Shown: positions 35,600 to 47,477, counted from the stretch's first letter. The stretch: 64,000 bases of DNA from Welwitschia mirabilis (GCA_051453625.1 JBOZIK010000001.1:189973328-190037327), one strand, 5' to 3'. Numbers and translations: made by a program. Notes: a model not told the origin generated them from the sequence alone.

Positions 35600-37500
35600 T
35601 AATATTTATTCCTCTCTTATGATGCACATATTTTAAGGAAGTTGTATAAGCAAGTACCTTTGTAATCACTTCTAAGAGAGGTATGTTGATTTTAACTTCC
35701 TTTGAAATGTCTAAGATCTGAAGTTATTATTTCTTAATGTTCTCCTTTTTAAGACATTGGGGAAAAGGCAAACACTCTTTCTATATGGGCAATGATTCTT
35801 CTAAGTCTATTATGTTTTCTTTATTTAACTATTTGGAAAAAAGTAAATGTTCTTAGTAAGGAGTTGTATCTTTTTCTTTTACTTTCCACTTGTCTCTACT
35901 CTGTGTTAACTCTTGGTTTATATCTATACCACTTCTAAGGTAAATTACTTTTGTTTTCTCTAAGTAACTTAATTCTTCTTAAATAAATATAACTCCTTTA
36001 GGCTTAGGCTAGTCACTCATATGAAGTTTTCCTATTTCAATTTAGTTTATTGATAAGAGGACATAGGTGGTGAGTTGTTAAAGTTAGTTTATATTCTATT
36101 TAAGCCTTTGATTTCTTTTTATTTGTATTTTCATAAAATTTTAAGGGTAGCATCTAATGAGTGGTGTTTTTTGGTAGTTGGTTTGAAATGGTTACAAGGA
36201 GGATGAAGTGTATGGGTTTCTTAGTTGATTAATTTGATTATCATGCTTCCAAGAAACATTAGGGTGATTCCTCCACCTAGGGTTATATGTGTTTGAGTAT
36301 GGATCATTCTTGGGGTTTTGCCATTATTATCCTATCACATTTACCTATTTGTTAGCTTTATTTTGGAATAGATGAATAAATGAATATTCAACAGTTTCAT
36401 GAGTGTTGATATGGTAGATTAAACACTCAAGTTTAATAACCATAGGTGAGGTTGAGGGGGAGGTAGCTAGTGATTTTAAATTTTTTTCTAGTTTATCAAT
36501 TTTGTTATTCACCTCAAAGTTTTCTTGGATCTTAAAGATACTAGTTGACCTAAATGGATGATGTAATATTGAAAGTTTCATAAGTTTCTCCAAATTTTTT
36601 GAGCTCTCAGCTACACTTTTTAAATACTCCTAAGCCTCATCTAGGAAAATGCTTAAAAAATTACTATGGCTTATTATTTCCACTAGTTAATGAGTATTTG
36701 TGGAAAACCCATCATAGAAGAAACTTATCTTCTTACCCAGTTGGAAACCATATTAGGGGAATTCTAATAATAGATTTTTATATCTTTATAAGATCTAGAA
36801 GACATTTTCATAATCCTTCCATTGAAAATTCATGATTTCTTTTATAAGGGCATTTATCTTATGACTAGGAAAGAACTTAGAGATGAAGGCTTTACTTAGG
36901 TCTATTCAATTTGTAATGGAAAATGGTTTTAAAGTATATAACTAGGATTATCCTTTCTCTTTTAGGGAAAAGGAAAATAAGGTAAGTCTAAGTGCATCAT
37001 GAATGTTATACTGAGGGATAGTTGATAAGACACACTCAAATTCCTTAAGGTGTAAATATGCATTTGGGGTAAGATTTGAATAATAAAAGGTTTAATCTCT
37101 AACCTCTGGTTAAAAGGTATTGGCACTATACAAGAGGGTGTTCCTAGTCTTTGTGATTAGAGGTAATTATAAATAATTTATCTAGGTTGATTAATGACAG
37201 TAGTGAGGGCAATGTACCATTTAACCACTTCTTAGATGAAATAATATGCTATTATCCTATTGAGAATTTCTTGGTTTTACAAGCTTCATCAAAGAAATCA
37301 AGTATGTCATTCGGATTATGTTATGGTGAGCTAGTTTGGTTGTTTTAGCTCTTTTATGTGGTTAAGGTTTGCTCTTGTTCAGAGTTATTTCAAGATCAGT
37401 TTTTATTTTAGGTTCTAAGTTCTCTCATCATTTTGTGATTGGTAAAGAAGTCCATGTTGTTTTAGATTAATCTTTCCATTGTATCATGAGTCCAAGTTAT
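35600..37500 (-). pseudogene. Tat/Athila element 2 gag relic
   Basis: Structural polyprotein of the particle. The capsid region is on the minus strand at about 36700-37100: LKEFECVLSTIPQYNIHDAL, RLTLFSFSLKEKG, SKAFISKFFPSHKI, EIMNFQWKDYENVF, RYKNLL. This is the Athila/Tat gag order of DxIRLRLFPFSLRDKAxxW, FLxKFFPxxKTxxLRxEIxxFxQxxxExLYEAWERYKxLLRxCPHHG. Further on (36345-36593) an open 82-residue stretch with ENFEVNNKIDKLEKNLKSL looks like the coiled C-terminal part. Stops interrupt every frame. Gag lies upstream of the protease as expected. Confidence 0.82.
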
Positions 37501-38059
37501 ACAAGGAACATATTAAAATGGTTTCAAGAAGATTTTAGATAATAAACAAGAAAAAATTTTTAGGGCCTATAAGTTAAAAGGATCTCAGAGATTGTAAGGA
37601 AGGTTCTATCAAGAGAATAGAGTATTTGGGCTAGAACACTGACATAACCAGTGAGGGAAGGTAGTGACACTAATCAAGTTATATAAAATATGTTTATTTT
37701 TTACATAGTCATTCATCAAGTGCATGTCAAATGAAAGCAGTATTAGGATCATAGTAAAATAAAATAGAGATCATGAACATGAATAAAATTGAGCCCAACA
37801 TAATGAATTTGATAGAAAAATTTTTAGAGGTTTTAATCTTTTTAAGAATGTAATAAAATCATGGGAAAAAATAGAGAATCATAGAAAAACATAGAAAATG
37901 CAACAAAAAATGAAATGCACATAATACATGTTTAGTTAAAAAGTTCTAGAATTTTTTTAAAGCTCAAAAAACAACTTATAAACAAATGTTAGACCTACAA
38001 AAAATAAGTTATAAAATCAAAATAAAATTTAAAAATTAGGACAACTTTAAGTAATACCA

Positions 38060-38245
38060 AAAGAACCAGTACCAATCACTAAAGAGCACATGAAATTAAA
38101 AAAAAAAAGAACCAGTTCTAGTAACACTAGAAAGAACTAGTACCAACCACTAGAAAGAAGAGAAATAAATACATAGAGTAAAAGAAAAAGAAGTAGTTCA
38201 TGTATCACTATAAAAAGGACTAGTATCCATCGTTAGAGAAATAAA
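38060..38245. repeat. Leader repeats of Tat/Athila element 2
   Basis: Five degenerate copies of ACTAGTACCAATCACTAG-like sequence starting near 38063, 38109, 38135, 38191 and 38217, between gag and the primer-binding site. Shorter homologous repeats occur at 19030-19150. Confidence 0.65.
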
Positions 38246-38307
38246 ACTATGTATAAAGTTGCAAAAAGAAAAACTAATGCTCTTCTAAACTACTACCATG
38301 TCATTAT

Positions 38308-38324
38308 CCTTGGTAATGGTGCTA
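38308..38324 (-). other. Primer-binding site (tRNA-Asp type), Tat/Athila element 2
   Basis: The plus strand reads CCTTGGTAATGGTGCTA, against CCCCGGCAACGGCGCCA expected. All six differences are C on the expected strand changed to T. The LTR begins 22 bp on, at 38346. Confidence 0.82.
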
Positions 38325-38345
38325 AAATTTATTAGCTATATACAA

Positions 38346-40166
38346 TGTATAGGACTTAAGCTAAGTCTTCATTTAGCAATCATTCTTCCTCTGGGATAGC
38401 ATTGGGTATTGGCTCAGTTTTATACCACTTTACTTTAAATTAAGTTACAAAAAGAAAAGAAAAGAAGAGAAGTGCTAAAATGATTTTTAGGAAGCAAACT
38501 AGTTCTAAGGTATTATAGGTTCATCCCTAAATGCTCTTTTAATCCAATGTTATATAATTATCTATCCTATAGAACACTTTAAACTATCAAATGAATTTGG
38601 CTCATGTCATAAGGAATAATCTCATCCTCCATATGATAATTGGTAAATTTACTTAACACATTGATCTTAAAATAATAATAGAAGTAAGGACTCCTAAAGT
38701 ACTCAAGATTTATGAAACTAAAAGATTAAGTGATAAAAGTGGATTCATATAAATAGAATAAAATTTGATAGTAAAAGCAGTTATTTAAGAATTTCTATTA
38801 TGATATTACTCATGAATCAAAAATAAAGATAATAACTTCTATGTTGCAAGACAAAAACAATCTTACAGCAAAGGAAGAAAAAAAATAAGAACTTCTCAGA
38901 TAATTCTCAAGACTATCTTACTCCCTTAAAGAGTCACCTACAAATCCATCATAAGTTGATGCTCTAAAGTGCTTTAGTTTCTTCTAAAGATAAAAATAAA
39001 TAAAATAAAGGATTCAAATCCTTTTTATAGGGAGAGATGGGGTGAGGGGTGGTTGCAGGCCCTTGGCTTATAGCATTAGGTAGAATCTTCCTCATTTAGC
39101 ATTAGGTAGATAATATTCTCTCTTATAGCATTTGATGGAGGTTGTCTTATAGCATTAGGTAGATAATATTATATCCTTTAGTATTTGGTAGAATCTTCAT
39201 CATTTATAATTTGATGGAGTATATCTTATAATAATTGGTAGAGATCATTAAATAGCATTAGGCGGAATCTTCATCATGATAAACACATGTCCTTTGGAGC
39301 TGGATTTCTTTACTAATTATTGCTATTGCCAAATGTCTCCAATGCCACCTCCACATGCCTCTGCCACATGTCTTATAATGCTATTGCTATGTGTCACCAT
39401 CTCTTATCTTTGTTGCCATCGTTATTTGGTATGGAATTATGTCCATCTTCCACTATGTGCTCCAAAATGTGGCTAAAGATATATAATTATTATGAAGAGA
39501 AACATAATATTAAAGTTATTTTAAAAATNNNNNNNNNNNNNNNNNNNNNNNNNNNNNNNNNNNNNNNNNNNNNNNNNNNNNNNNNNNNNNNNNNNNNNNN
39601 NNNNNNNNNNNNNNNNNNNNNNNNNNNNNNNNNNNNNNNNNNNNNNNNNNNNNNNNNNNNNNNNNNNNNNNNNNNNNNNNNNNNNNNNNNNNNNNNNNNN
39701 NNNNNNNNNNNNNNNNNNNNNNNNNNNNNNNNNNNNNNNNNNNNNNNNNNNNNNNNNNNNNNNNNNNNNNNNNNNNNNNNNNNNNNNNNNNNNNNNNNNN
39801 NNNNNNNNNNNNNNNNNNNNNNNNNNNNNNNNNNNNNNNNNNNNNNNNNNNNNNNNNNNNNNNNNNNNNNNNNNNNNNNNNNNNNNNNNNNNNNNNNNNN
39901 NNNNNNNNNNNNNNNNNNNNNNNNNNNNNNNNNNNNNNNNNNNNNNNNNNNNNNNNNNNNNNNNNNNNNNNNNNNNNNNNNNNNNNNNNNNNNNNNNNNN
40001 NNNNNNNNNNNNNNNNNNNNNNNNNNNNNNNNNNNNNNNNNNNNNNNNNNNNNNTTTTAAAAAAAATTGAATACATATTTTATAATTAAAATAATTAAAT
40101 TAATGTCTTTATTTACAATAAATTGGCTTGACATATTTGATAAATGTTAATTTTTACATATTAACA
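38346..40166 (-). mobile_element. Tat/Athila element 2, 5' LTR (with gap)
   Basis: Right LTR, starting TGTATAGGACTTAAGC and ending ACATATTAACA. Length is 1821 bp including a 526-N gap, so 1295 bp are known. Other copies in the window are 1238-1341 bp, so the LTR appears complete without the gap. Open frames at 39276-40076 are inside it and are not genes. Confidence 0.85.
39529..40054. other. Assembly gap, 526 N, inside an LTR of otherwise normal length
   Basis: The left flank ends ATTTTAAAAAT and the right flank begins TTTTAAAAAAAATTGA. In sister LTRs the sequence passes straight through this point (for example 32660-32690). Confidence 0.95.
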
Positions 40167-40972
40167 ATGGTAAGGATGCCCCGATCCTTCAAAACTAAGG
40201 GATTATTTTACATAGATAAGTTCATTTAAAGTACCATTTAAGAAGGCATGTTTTACATCCATTTGATAAATCTTAAAATTATAGAAATAAAATAAGAAAA
40301 TAAAAATATGAATTAATTCTAGTCTAAAAACTAGTATAAAGGTTTCATTGAAATCAATACCTTCCATTGGACTGTATTATGTTACTAACCTTATTCTATT
40401 TCTTATTACTAAAGAGTTTTTATTCAATTTGTTTTTGAAGATCCATTTAGTACCAATGATATTGTGATCGTTTGGTCTAGGGATAAGCTTTCAAATTTTA
40501 CTCTTCTTAAATTGATCAAGTTCTTCTTGCATGGCATTAACTTAACATTCGTCTTATAACCTCTTCAAAGGACTTAGGTTTTGAGGTAGAGATAAAGCAA
40601 GCATTTGCACTAATTTAGCTTCTTCTCTTTATCTTATTAAATACATTTTTAATTATAAAATTAATAGAAATATCTTTGGCATAATTTTTTATTTATAAGT
40701 TGAGGTATCCTCGAGAGATGGAGAAGGTGAAGAAGTAGAGATTTAATCACTTGATTGAATTCTTTTAGAAACTAACTCCACTTCATCATCTTTAGTTTTA
40801 CTCTCATGATTACTTTCATTAATTCTAGCATGCACACATTTATCAAATCTACTTGAGTTTTGGTTAAATACTTAGTAGGATTTATTTGCTTAAATACTTA
40901 GTAGGGAATTTTAGTTGTACCACATTTAAGAAATGCTTAGTTAAATATATAGCAAGTAGTATTAAGAGCTTC
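40167..40972 (-). pseudogene. Copia-B RT N-terminal half and integrase C-terminal relic
   Basis: Minus-strand continuation of Copia-B on the far side of the Tat/Athila insertion. ARRT-SI-EE, NDHNIIGTKWIFKNKLNKN, IRNRIRLVT and MEGIDFNETFILV (about 40330-40540) match copia MxEELxxF, xxIxGTKWIFRNKxDExG, VRNKARLVAxGY and EEGIDFxETFAPV. After this comes MDVKHAFLN-like sequence near 40230. To the right, LNTTCYIFN-AFLKCGTTKI (about 40895-40965) matches the integrase tail NTACYIxNRVxLRPxxxKTPYE. Acidic linker sequence lies between the two. A solo LTR interrupts integrase at 40973. Confidence 0.85.
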
Positions 40973-42631
40973 TGAGGATCATTAAATTTTGAGGGGAGGG
41001 GTGAATGAATTCTACTAAATAAAAATTTTAACCAATAATAGAATGAAAAAGTCTAATAAATAAATACCTTATCAAGACAATGTGGTTCCCCAACCTAGGC
41101 ACATCCACACATAGAGGGTAGCTTCCTCTCACAACTCTGGATATTCTTGAATTATAAGAAAATAGTGGTTTTTTGGTGTATCACTAATTTTATAATAAAT
41201 GATATTCTTTTTATAGGATAACACTTTTTTTTTCCATAAAGAAATAATGGTTTTGGCTCACCACTAACCTTACAACAATGAGAGTCTTGTTGCAAGGTGG
41301 TACTCTCTTCATTGCAGGGAAATACTGGTTTTTTGGCATACCACAAATCTTATAATAATGAGAGTCTTCTTGCAAGTTAGCAATCTCTTCCCCTTAAGGA
41401 AATAGTGGTTTTGGCTTATCACCAACCTTTCAACAGTAATGTGAGATACTCTTGGCAAAGCAACAAGCTCTTATCCTCATGGAACTATAATAAAGTAAAT
41501 ACTTATAGGCATAACCTCAAATCACACCCATACAAGGGTTGCCTAATAATGAGTTTGGTAATACAATAATGGACTTAAATTAATATTTAGGAATAAAATA
41601 GTCTAATAATGTAAGATCCACAAATACAATGCAATAATAAGCCTAAATGATGTATCTTTGTTAAGAAGTGCTTACATTCCTTTTTGTTGCCATCATGATG
41701 AGTGTAAGAAAATGATACGATGATGTAGGATCCAAGAACAAATGATGTAGATACTAAAAGATCCTTTTCATATTATATCTTTAATTCTTCATGAGAAGTT
41801 TCAATCACTTATATGTTCTTCATTCTACTTGAGATTTGATGATTATGTGCCAAAAATGTATGATTATTAAAGTACCAAAGGAATGAAATGTTTTGTGACA
41901 TCGTCCCTTTATACCATTGAAGAAAAAAAAGCTATTGACCTTAAATAGTAGTCATTTAAATTTTGTAACTGCCTTGCAATAGATGGGAAATGTCTAAGCA
42001 CTGGGCATGCATCTTTTTCTTTAATTAACATGGACTTGGATCCAAATGTCTTCAAATTTGTAGATGTTTACTAATAGTCAGACATCTTTAATTGGTAGAT
42101 GTCTTTAGTGAACTTGTCTAAAAATTAATGAAAATTGATCCGTATAATCTTTGGACCTCTAGGATTGTGAATCTATGATGTAAAAGTTGATAACTCACCT
42201 AAAACATAAAATATTAGTCAAAGTACAAAATAACTCTATTACTTATTCTTAGTTCAATATAGATGTCTTTAAACATGTAGACGTCTTTACCTATGTTTGG
42301 TCCAATTTTTAGCATAGTTATCTTCAATGAGATAGTCATCTTTAACCTATGAGTAGAAAGTTGATACATCAGAGACATATTTAATATCTATATGTCTTCA
42401 TCATAGACATATTCAAGTGTCTAGATGTATTCATTATAGACATCTTCCATTCTATAGACATCTTTAGATAACTGATCTTGCAATTTCAATTTTAAGCCTT
42501 TTCATGAGATATCGTATTTGAATTTTCGATATTGACTTATGATCATCATGATTTTATTTTATTTGTAATGACCTATATACATAATGATATAAAATATTTG
42601 AGAAGTGTAACTATTTAAACTAGATTTACTG
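40973..42631 (-). mobile_element. Solo copia LTR inside Copia-B integrase (ends approximate)
   Basis: An insertion of about 1.66 kb splitting the integrase codons for A-E-A-V-N. The left plus-strand end TGAGGATCATTAAATTTTGA followed by GGGGAGGGGTGAA is the complement of the TTCACCCCCCCTC...GATCC end common in plant copia LTRs (compare 57433). A degenerate AGCTT/GGCTT target duplication borders it. The right end does not show a clear CA. No coding sequence is inside, so it is best explained as a solo LTR. Confidence 0.65.
41161..41480. repeat. Four tandem units of about 80 bp
   Basis: Units start at 41161, 41243, 41321 and 41401 and share AATAGTGGTTTTGGC, CACCAAC, ACAATGAGAGTCTT and CTCTTC blocks. 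They lie in the solo LTR. The open frame at 41152-41346 on the minus strand arises from them and is not a gene. Confidence 0.85.
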
Positions 42632-43195
42632 ATGGCTTTAGCCTAAAATCTCTTGGCTATGGCATTGAAGCATTATGCTAGTCATCTCTTAAAGTATCCT
42701 ATTCTTTCTTTTAATAACACCATTTTTATGAGGAGTTCTTAGTGTAAAACATTCATGAGATATACCTTTCTTCTCACACCATTCATCAAATGATTCATTT
42801 TCAAACTCTTATTCATAACCACTTATAATTTTTTAAATGTTGTAACTAGTTTCATTTTCTAGTCTCTTATACAAAATTTAAAATTTTTTAAAAGCTTCAT
42901 TTTTTAATTTTAGAAATAGAGCTTGAGAATCTAATAAAATCCTTTACCACAACTCATACATATTGATTTCCCCTAAGACTTTCAACAAGAATAGGACCTG
43001 TAGCATCAAGATGAAGTAAATATAAAGAGTATTGAGATGAAACATGATTAATTTTAGTAAAATTTTTTCTATACTATTTTCTCAATTGGTAAGTTCTACT
43101 TCTTCTATTTTATTTAGAATAGAAATGCCCTTGAAAATATTATGCTTGAAAATGTTGTAAAGATTTTTATAATTAACATGTTCTAAATGTTTGTA
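42632..43195 (-). pseudogene. Copia-B integrase core relic
   Basis: Minus strand, just right of the solo LTR: EMTSIMLQ, then reading upstream FDEWCEKKGISHECFTLRTP and HKNGVIKRKNRIL (about 42690-42830), matching FxxFCxxxGIxHxFSxPRTPQQNGVVERKNRTL. This holds the region just before the catalytic Glu. Further right, KNLYNIFKHNIFKGISILNK belongs to the zinc-binding and core start. Frameshifts are present. It joins the C-terminal piece at 40895-40972 once the LTR is removed. Confidence 0.85.
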
Positions 43196-43620
43196 TCATA
43201 GCCTTCTTATTTTAGAAGTAATAGAAGATAAGAATTTGATACTCATTAATTTTCTAATGAAATATACATTTTCATCCCCATTTCTAGATAATAAAATCTT
43301 TTTATATTGATTTAAAACATGAGAATTAAAAGTCTTAGATAAGACATGTATACCTTCATCACAAATTTTATTGATGCTAAGGAAGTTGGGCTTTAGACCA
43401 TTAACATAGAGAACATTATGAATAGTGGAAAAGTCTTTGCTACCTATGATGCCAACATCTTCCATCATAGCTTTTTTATTATCTCCAAATGTTATAGCTT
43501 GTCCATCACATTTGTTCATTTTTGTGCATCTACTTGTATCTCTTATCATGTGGCTTGAACAACCACTATCAAGATATCAATATATATCATTAGTAATTGT
43601 TGACATGGTATGAATTAAAA
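43196..43620 (-). pseudogene. Copia-B protease and GAG-pre-integrase relic
   Basis: Open for 117 residues (43196-43549), with an upstream frame carrying the protease site YLDSGCSSHMIRDTSR; YLDSG is at 43562-43576, the active-site D-S-G of copia proteases. Downstream come ITFGDNKKAMMEDVGIIGS, TIHNVLYVNGLKPNFLSINK and ICDEGIHVLS, the copia GAG-pre-integrase pattern of VTFGDxxKGxIxGxGxI, xxVLYVxGLKxNLLSIS, and LCDxG. This is the longest undamaged stretch of Copia-B. Confidence 0.9.
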
Positions 43621-44700
43621 GGCTTTTATGGGCTTTTTCATTACATCATCTAATATCAAAATTAGGTCTTTTCTTGATAAATTGATAGCTAGGTAAAGTT
43701 CTAAATTGATTAAAAAAACATTACTAAAATGACAATTTAGTTTGATATAACCAAATCTATAACAAAAATGGAAAATGAAAGATTTCTTACATTTCTTCTT
43801 AAAATCAATATTTTAAGAATAAGGGTGGGAATTAGATGATTTGATGTTTAGATACATCAAATTGTTACCCTTGGATACATATTACGTTTTACTTAATGAG
43901 GTAGACACAAAGGTAGAAGATAAACATGCAACATATCCTAATCCACTTTTGTTACCTGATGATCTTTGTTTGAAAAGCACTCTCTCTAATGACTTTTTAC
44001 TTGTAAAAAAATTATGATAATCCTATTAAATTCATTAATTTTTTTAAAAAGCAAACACTTACATTTATTTTTCTTTCTTTTAATAGATTATAAAGATGTT
44101 GAATTTCTTTTTTGAAATGAGTGTTTTAATGTTCCAAGGTAAGATGAGAATGACAATTGCCTTTTTTATTCTTCATATTGGACTTTTCTTATCTTCAAGA
44201 TTGTGTTTTATTTAAGGATTCATTTTCTTTATCTAAAGAGTACTTAATATTCTTAAATTAAACTTTCATCATTTTGCTTATTGTCTTTCACATTTTATTC
44301 AATGCATGTTGGTTCATTCTCCTTAAAATTAGAGAACTAATCCTCTTCTTCATTATTATCTTCTTTACTTGCAATTAATGAAACATTTTCAATATCCAAC
44401 TTATGAGGGTTAGATAAATATAAATCAAAACCATCATTTATCTTTATGATGAGTGCCATTTTACGAGAGGTGAAATCCATAAGAGACAACCTCTTGCTAT
44501 CATGAGAGTCTTCCTTATCAGACTTATCACTATTCTAAGTAGAATTTTTATATTTTTTCTTTAGGATCCTTTGATGCCTTCTTCTTCTTATTGTTTAGAC
44601 AATTACCAATTATATTATTAAATCCTTTACAATCATAGCATTAAGTTCCTTTCTCTATATAATTGCCCTTAAGTTCCTTTCTATATCTTAGCATTAAGTT
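43621..44700 (-). pseudogene. Copia-B gag C-terminal relic with two zinc knuckles
   Basis: The minus strand carries two CCHC knuckle remnants: FCYRFGYIKLNC at about 43725-43775 (His changed to Tyr and the first Cys lost) and CYDCKGFNNIIGNC at about 44590-44640 (His lost), followed by a NNKKKK basic stretch. Between them are an acidic, serine-rich segment and a coiled region. One knuckle in mid-gag and another just before protease is the arrangement of Sirevirus-like copia gag. It breaks off near 44700 where a Ty3-C LTR piece begins, so the capsid part is missing. Confidence 0.75.
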
Positions 44701-45053
44701 CTTTAACATAAGCAAAAAAGGACAAGTTAATCACAATATATAATGTTTTTAAATTTCAAAAATAATCATTACTAAGAACTCCATAAACCAACAAATAAAT
44801 GTCAAAATTTCAAGAGCATGCCACTAATTTTTTAATGATAAGAAAGATGAATTTAATTGTAACTTAATCAAGATGATACAAGTAGAAATAATGTCCAAAG
44901 AATAACATCAAGATAGGATTTTTATCACCTTTAAATATTTAGCCATTTATAATAATTTATTTTTCCTGCAAGACATTAAATTTGACTATATTATTTACTT
45001 TTATTTAATAATTCTTAGGTTAATTTTTATAACTTAAAAATTGGAATGTAACA
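44701..45053 (-). mobile_element. Ty3-C 3' LTR, truncated
   Basis: The last 350 plus-strand bases of the LTR, ending GGAATGTAACA at 45053. They match 51190-51542 with interspersed changes (AAGAAAGATGAAT, GTAACTTAATCAAGATGAT, AATAATTCTTAGG). Read on the minus strand the LTR begins TGTTACATTCC after the purine-rich CTTAAGGAGATGAGAA. The remainder of this LTR is absent. Confidence 0.8.
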
Positions 45054-46500
45054 TTTCTCATCTCCTTAAGAAGTTTCATCATTAAAACTTACCAAAATCT
45101 CAGGTTTTCATTTCTTAATATCTCTTTCTATTTCTTAAATTACTTCTTCTATAGATAATATTGAAAATATTCTTCACAATATGTGCTAAAAATTACCTCT
45201 AGAGATACATGAATTTTCATAGCCTTCTTAGAGAATAATTTTGCAGCCTAAAATGCAATTGGTATTTACATACACAACATGAACCATGCCATCTTATTAA
45301 AGTGCTCTACAATAAAAATATAGAACCATATTTCTCCTTCCCCATCTTTGGCAAACTCACTATAAAGTGCACATTGAAAGTTTCTTCTTGGTTTCCTTCA
45401 TATTGAAAGTAGTTGGTATAAGTCAGCCTTTAGCTTCACACTGTTGACCTTTAATCAATTTATACATCTATAACAAATTCATGCACATGTTTTTACATGC
45501 TAGGCCAATGATATCATCACTATAAAGATTCATATATCTTATTCTTACTTTAAGTGAGATGCCTAATCACCTTCATTACAATGATAAAATTCATGGGATA
45601 TGCTATAAAAGTTGTACTATATATGTATATCAACTTTAAAATTTACAAAAATGCTTTTGTTATACATGAGCTTCTAACCTTTTCCATTTCCTAAGGTTAT
45701 AATGATTACTTTATGAGGGAAAAAGTTATAAACTAACATATCTCTCATGTAAAGAATTTCTAAGAACATAGTTGAATATACTTACAAACAAGTTGAATCA
45801 TTCAATTTCATAACCCAAAATATCTCAACATCCTTTTTGCTTTGTCCAAAACTATAAAATCAAATATTGCAACTTAATAATTTTTCACTTCAAATTGTGG
45901 CACCCACCTTTAAAAAGACCAAGCTCATAAATTATAAGTTTCTTCCACTTTACACTCCTTTGTTGTGAGCTTCTTTCAATGCCTCTTCAACACTTTTGCT
46001 TATATAATTTAGTTGAATTTTCACTTCAATGGCTAATATGTACAATATAGCATCTTGAAGCCTAATAAGTCAAGGATAAAATGTGTGAAATAATGTTATG
46101 CAAGCATAGACCATATAAATGTACAAGAGCTTTTACATTAATTAAGAGTGAGCAAAGTTTGGCTTCATAAGGTTGAATACCTATATGCATATTCCATCTA
46201 AACAAGATTACAAACTTTTACCATATAATAATAAGATTAGCTAGTTAAGACTTATCATGTAGACAAGGATTACAAGATGTAAGCTAATAGTAACTACAAA
46301 TGAGGGTTCAATTAATGTAAGAAATTAATAAGATAAAGGGTTATTTACAGATTTGCTAATAATAGTATATAGGCTACCCAAATAAGCTAAAGAGTTAATC
46401 CATTAATGCAAGTAACACCTCTTCACTTTTATCAACCAACATATCTTGATAATATAAAGGAAAGGTGTTGCATGCTAATGGGGCAGAACTTCAGTTATAA
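45054..46500 (-). pseudogene. Ty3-C integrase relic and degraded pol
   Basis: Minus strand, about 45230-45620: YHWPSM-KHVHEFVIDV matches YWWPxMxxDIxxYVxxC; NYFQYEGNQEETFNVHF and IVSLPKMGKEKYGSIFL match LLQPLPIPEWxWExxxMDFVxGLP and DSIWVIVDRLTK; LIRWHGSCCV matches IVxLHGxPxS. So zinc-binding tail and catalytic core were present, but the first catalytic Asp is not legible. From 45650 to 46500 I recognise nothing; RT and RNase H should lie here but the space is too small, so they are deleted or beyond recognition. Confidence 0.7.
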
Positions 46501-47460
46501 CAACTCAAGAAATAGAAAATTTTAAATTGGTGGTGGTAAAGAATCAATTCCTTGTGTTGGGTTTTCATTTTCTTGTTTGAGAAAATTTTATTCTTCACCC
46601 TTAATCTTGTTAATGTTACTTCCAACCTTAGCATATCATCTTCTATCTTCACATACTCAGTATTAACATGATCCTCTCTCTTCTTTAATTCATTGTTACC
46701 ATCAATATATTCTTTTTATGACTTGTAAGACTCATTGTTGATATTAGAACCTTTTTTCCCCATCTTCTTATTATCGTTGTTGTCTAGAATCTTAGTTTTG
46801 TTGGTAATTTTCATAGCTTTTTCTTCTTTTCCATACTTCCAAGATAAGACTTCCCATGAATAGGACTTATGTTACAAATCTTAGTTGCTTGTGTACCTTT
46901 ATCCATATTTACATCAGTTGGTGCACCATAATAGTAGTAGAAATTTCCATGAAAACTTCAATAGGAATAGAAGGAAAAGTGGCTTTAATAGAACAACCTA
47001 TGGATTTGACTAAATAACATCTTCTATACATTTGTTTTTTCATGTTTTCTTCTTTCAAATTCTTCCCATGTTATAGGTGTTGGAAATGATGCTTGAAGTT
47101 TTTCTCCATTCCATCATAATGCTGCTCCTTTAACAAGTTGATGGGTTGCTAGTATTGCCTTCTAGTTAGTAGTAAAATTGAATAATTCTAATTCCCTTTG
47201 TATGGAAATCAACCATGCCTTTGCATCTGCTACATTGTCGACACCTTCAAAGTTGGAGGGTTCATCCTTTTAAATTGCATCATCATTTTCTTGAGAGAAT
47301 CACCATCTTCCCTATTGTTTCTATGCTCATGAAGTTCACTCACTAGGTTGTTAACTACATTTACTAATGTTGAAACTTTCGTTGGTTGGTTTATTGCTCT
47401 TCTTAGAGTCATGTTAATCCTATGAAAATCGAACTACGCATGCCACAAACCTAATTTTCC
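46501..47460 (-). pseudogene. Ty3-C gag relic
   Basis: Minus strand from 47412: LVNVVNNLVSELHEHRNNRE, MMMQFKRMNPPTLK, then in shifted frame GVDNVADAKAWLISIQRELE, KAILATHQLVKGAAL-WNGEK and PITWEEFERR (to about 47030). These match plant Ty3 gag: FxxxxPPxFxG, DPxxAExWLxxIEKxFE, AxxxLxGEAxxWW and ITWxxFxxxF. One of the paired Trp codons is now TGA. At 46550-46870 the frame continues as a highly charged lysine/glutamate-rich stretch (ELKKREDHVNTEYVKIEDDM), probably a coiled coil. No zinc knuckle was found. Confidence 0.82.
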
Positions 47461-47477
47461 ATGGAAAACCTTATAAT

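Noticed and set aside
39320-40076. Frames of 186 and 246 codons
   Set aside because: They span the 526-N gap within a non-coding LTR.
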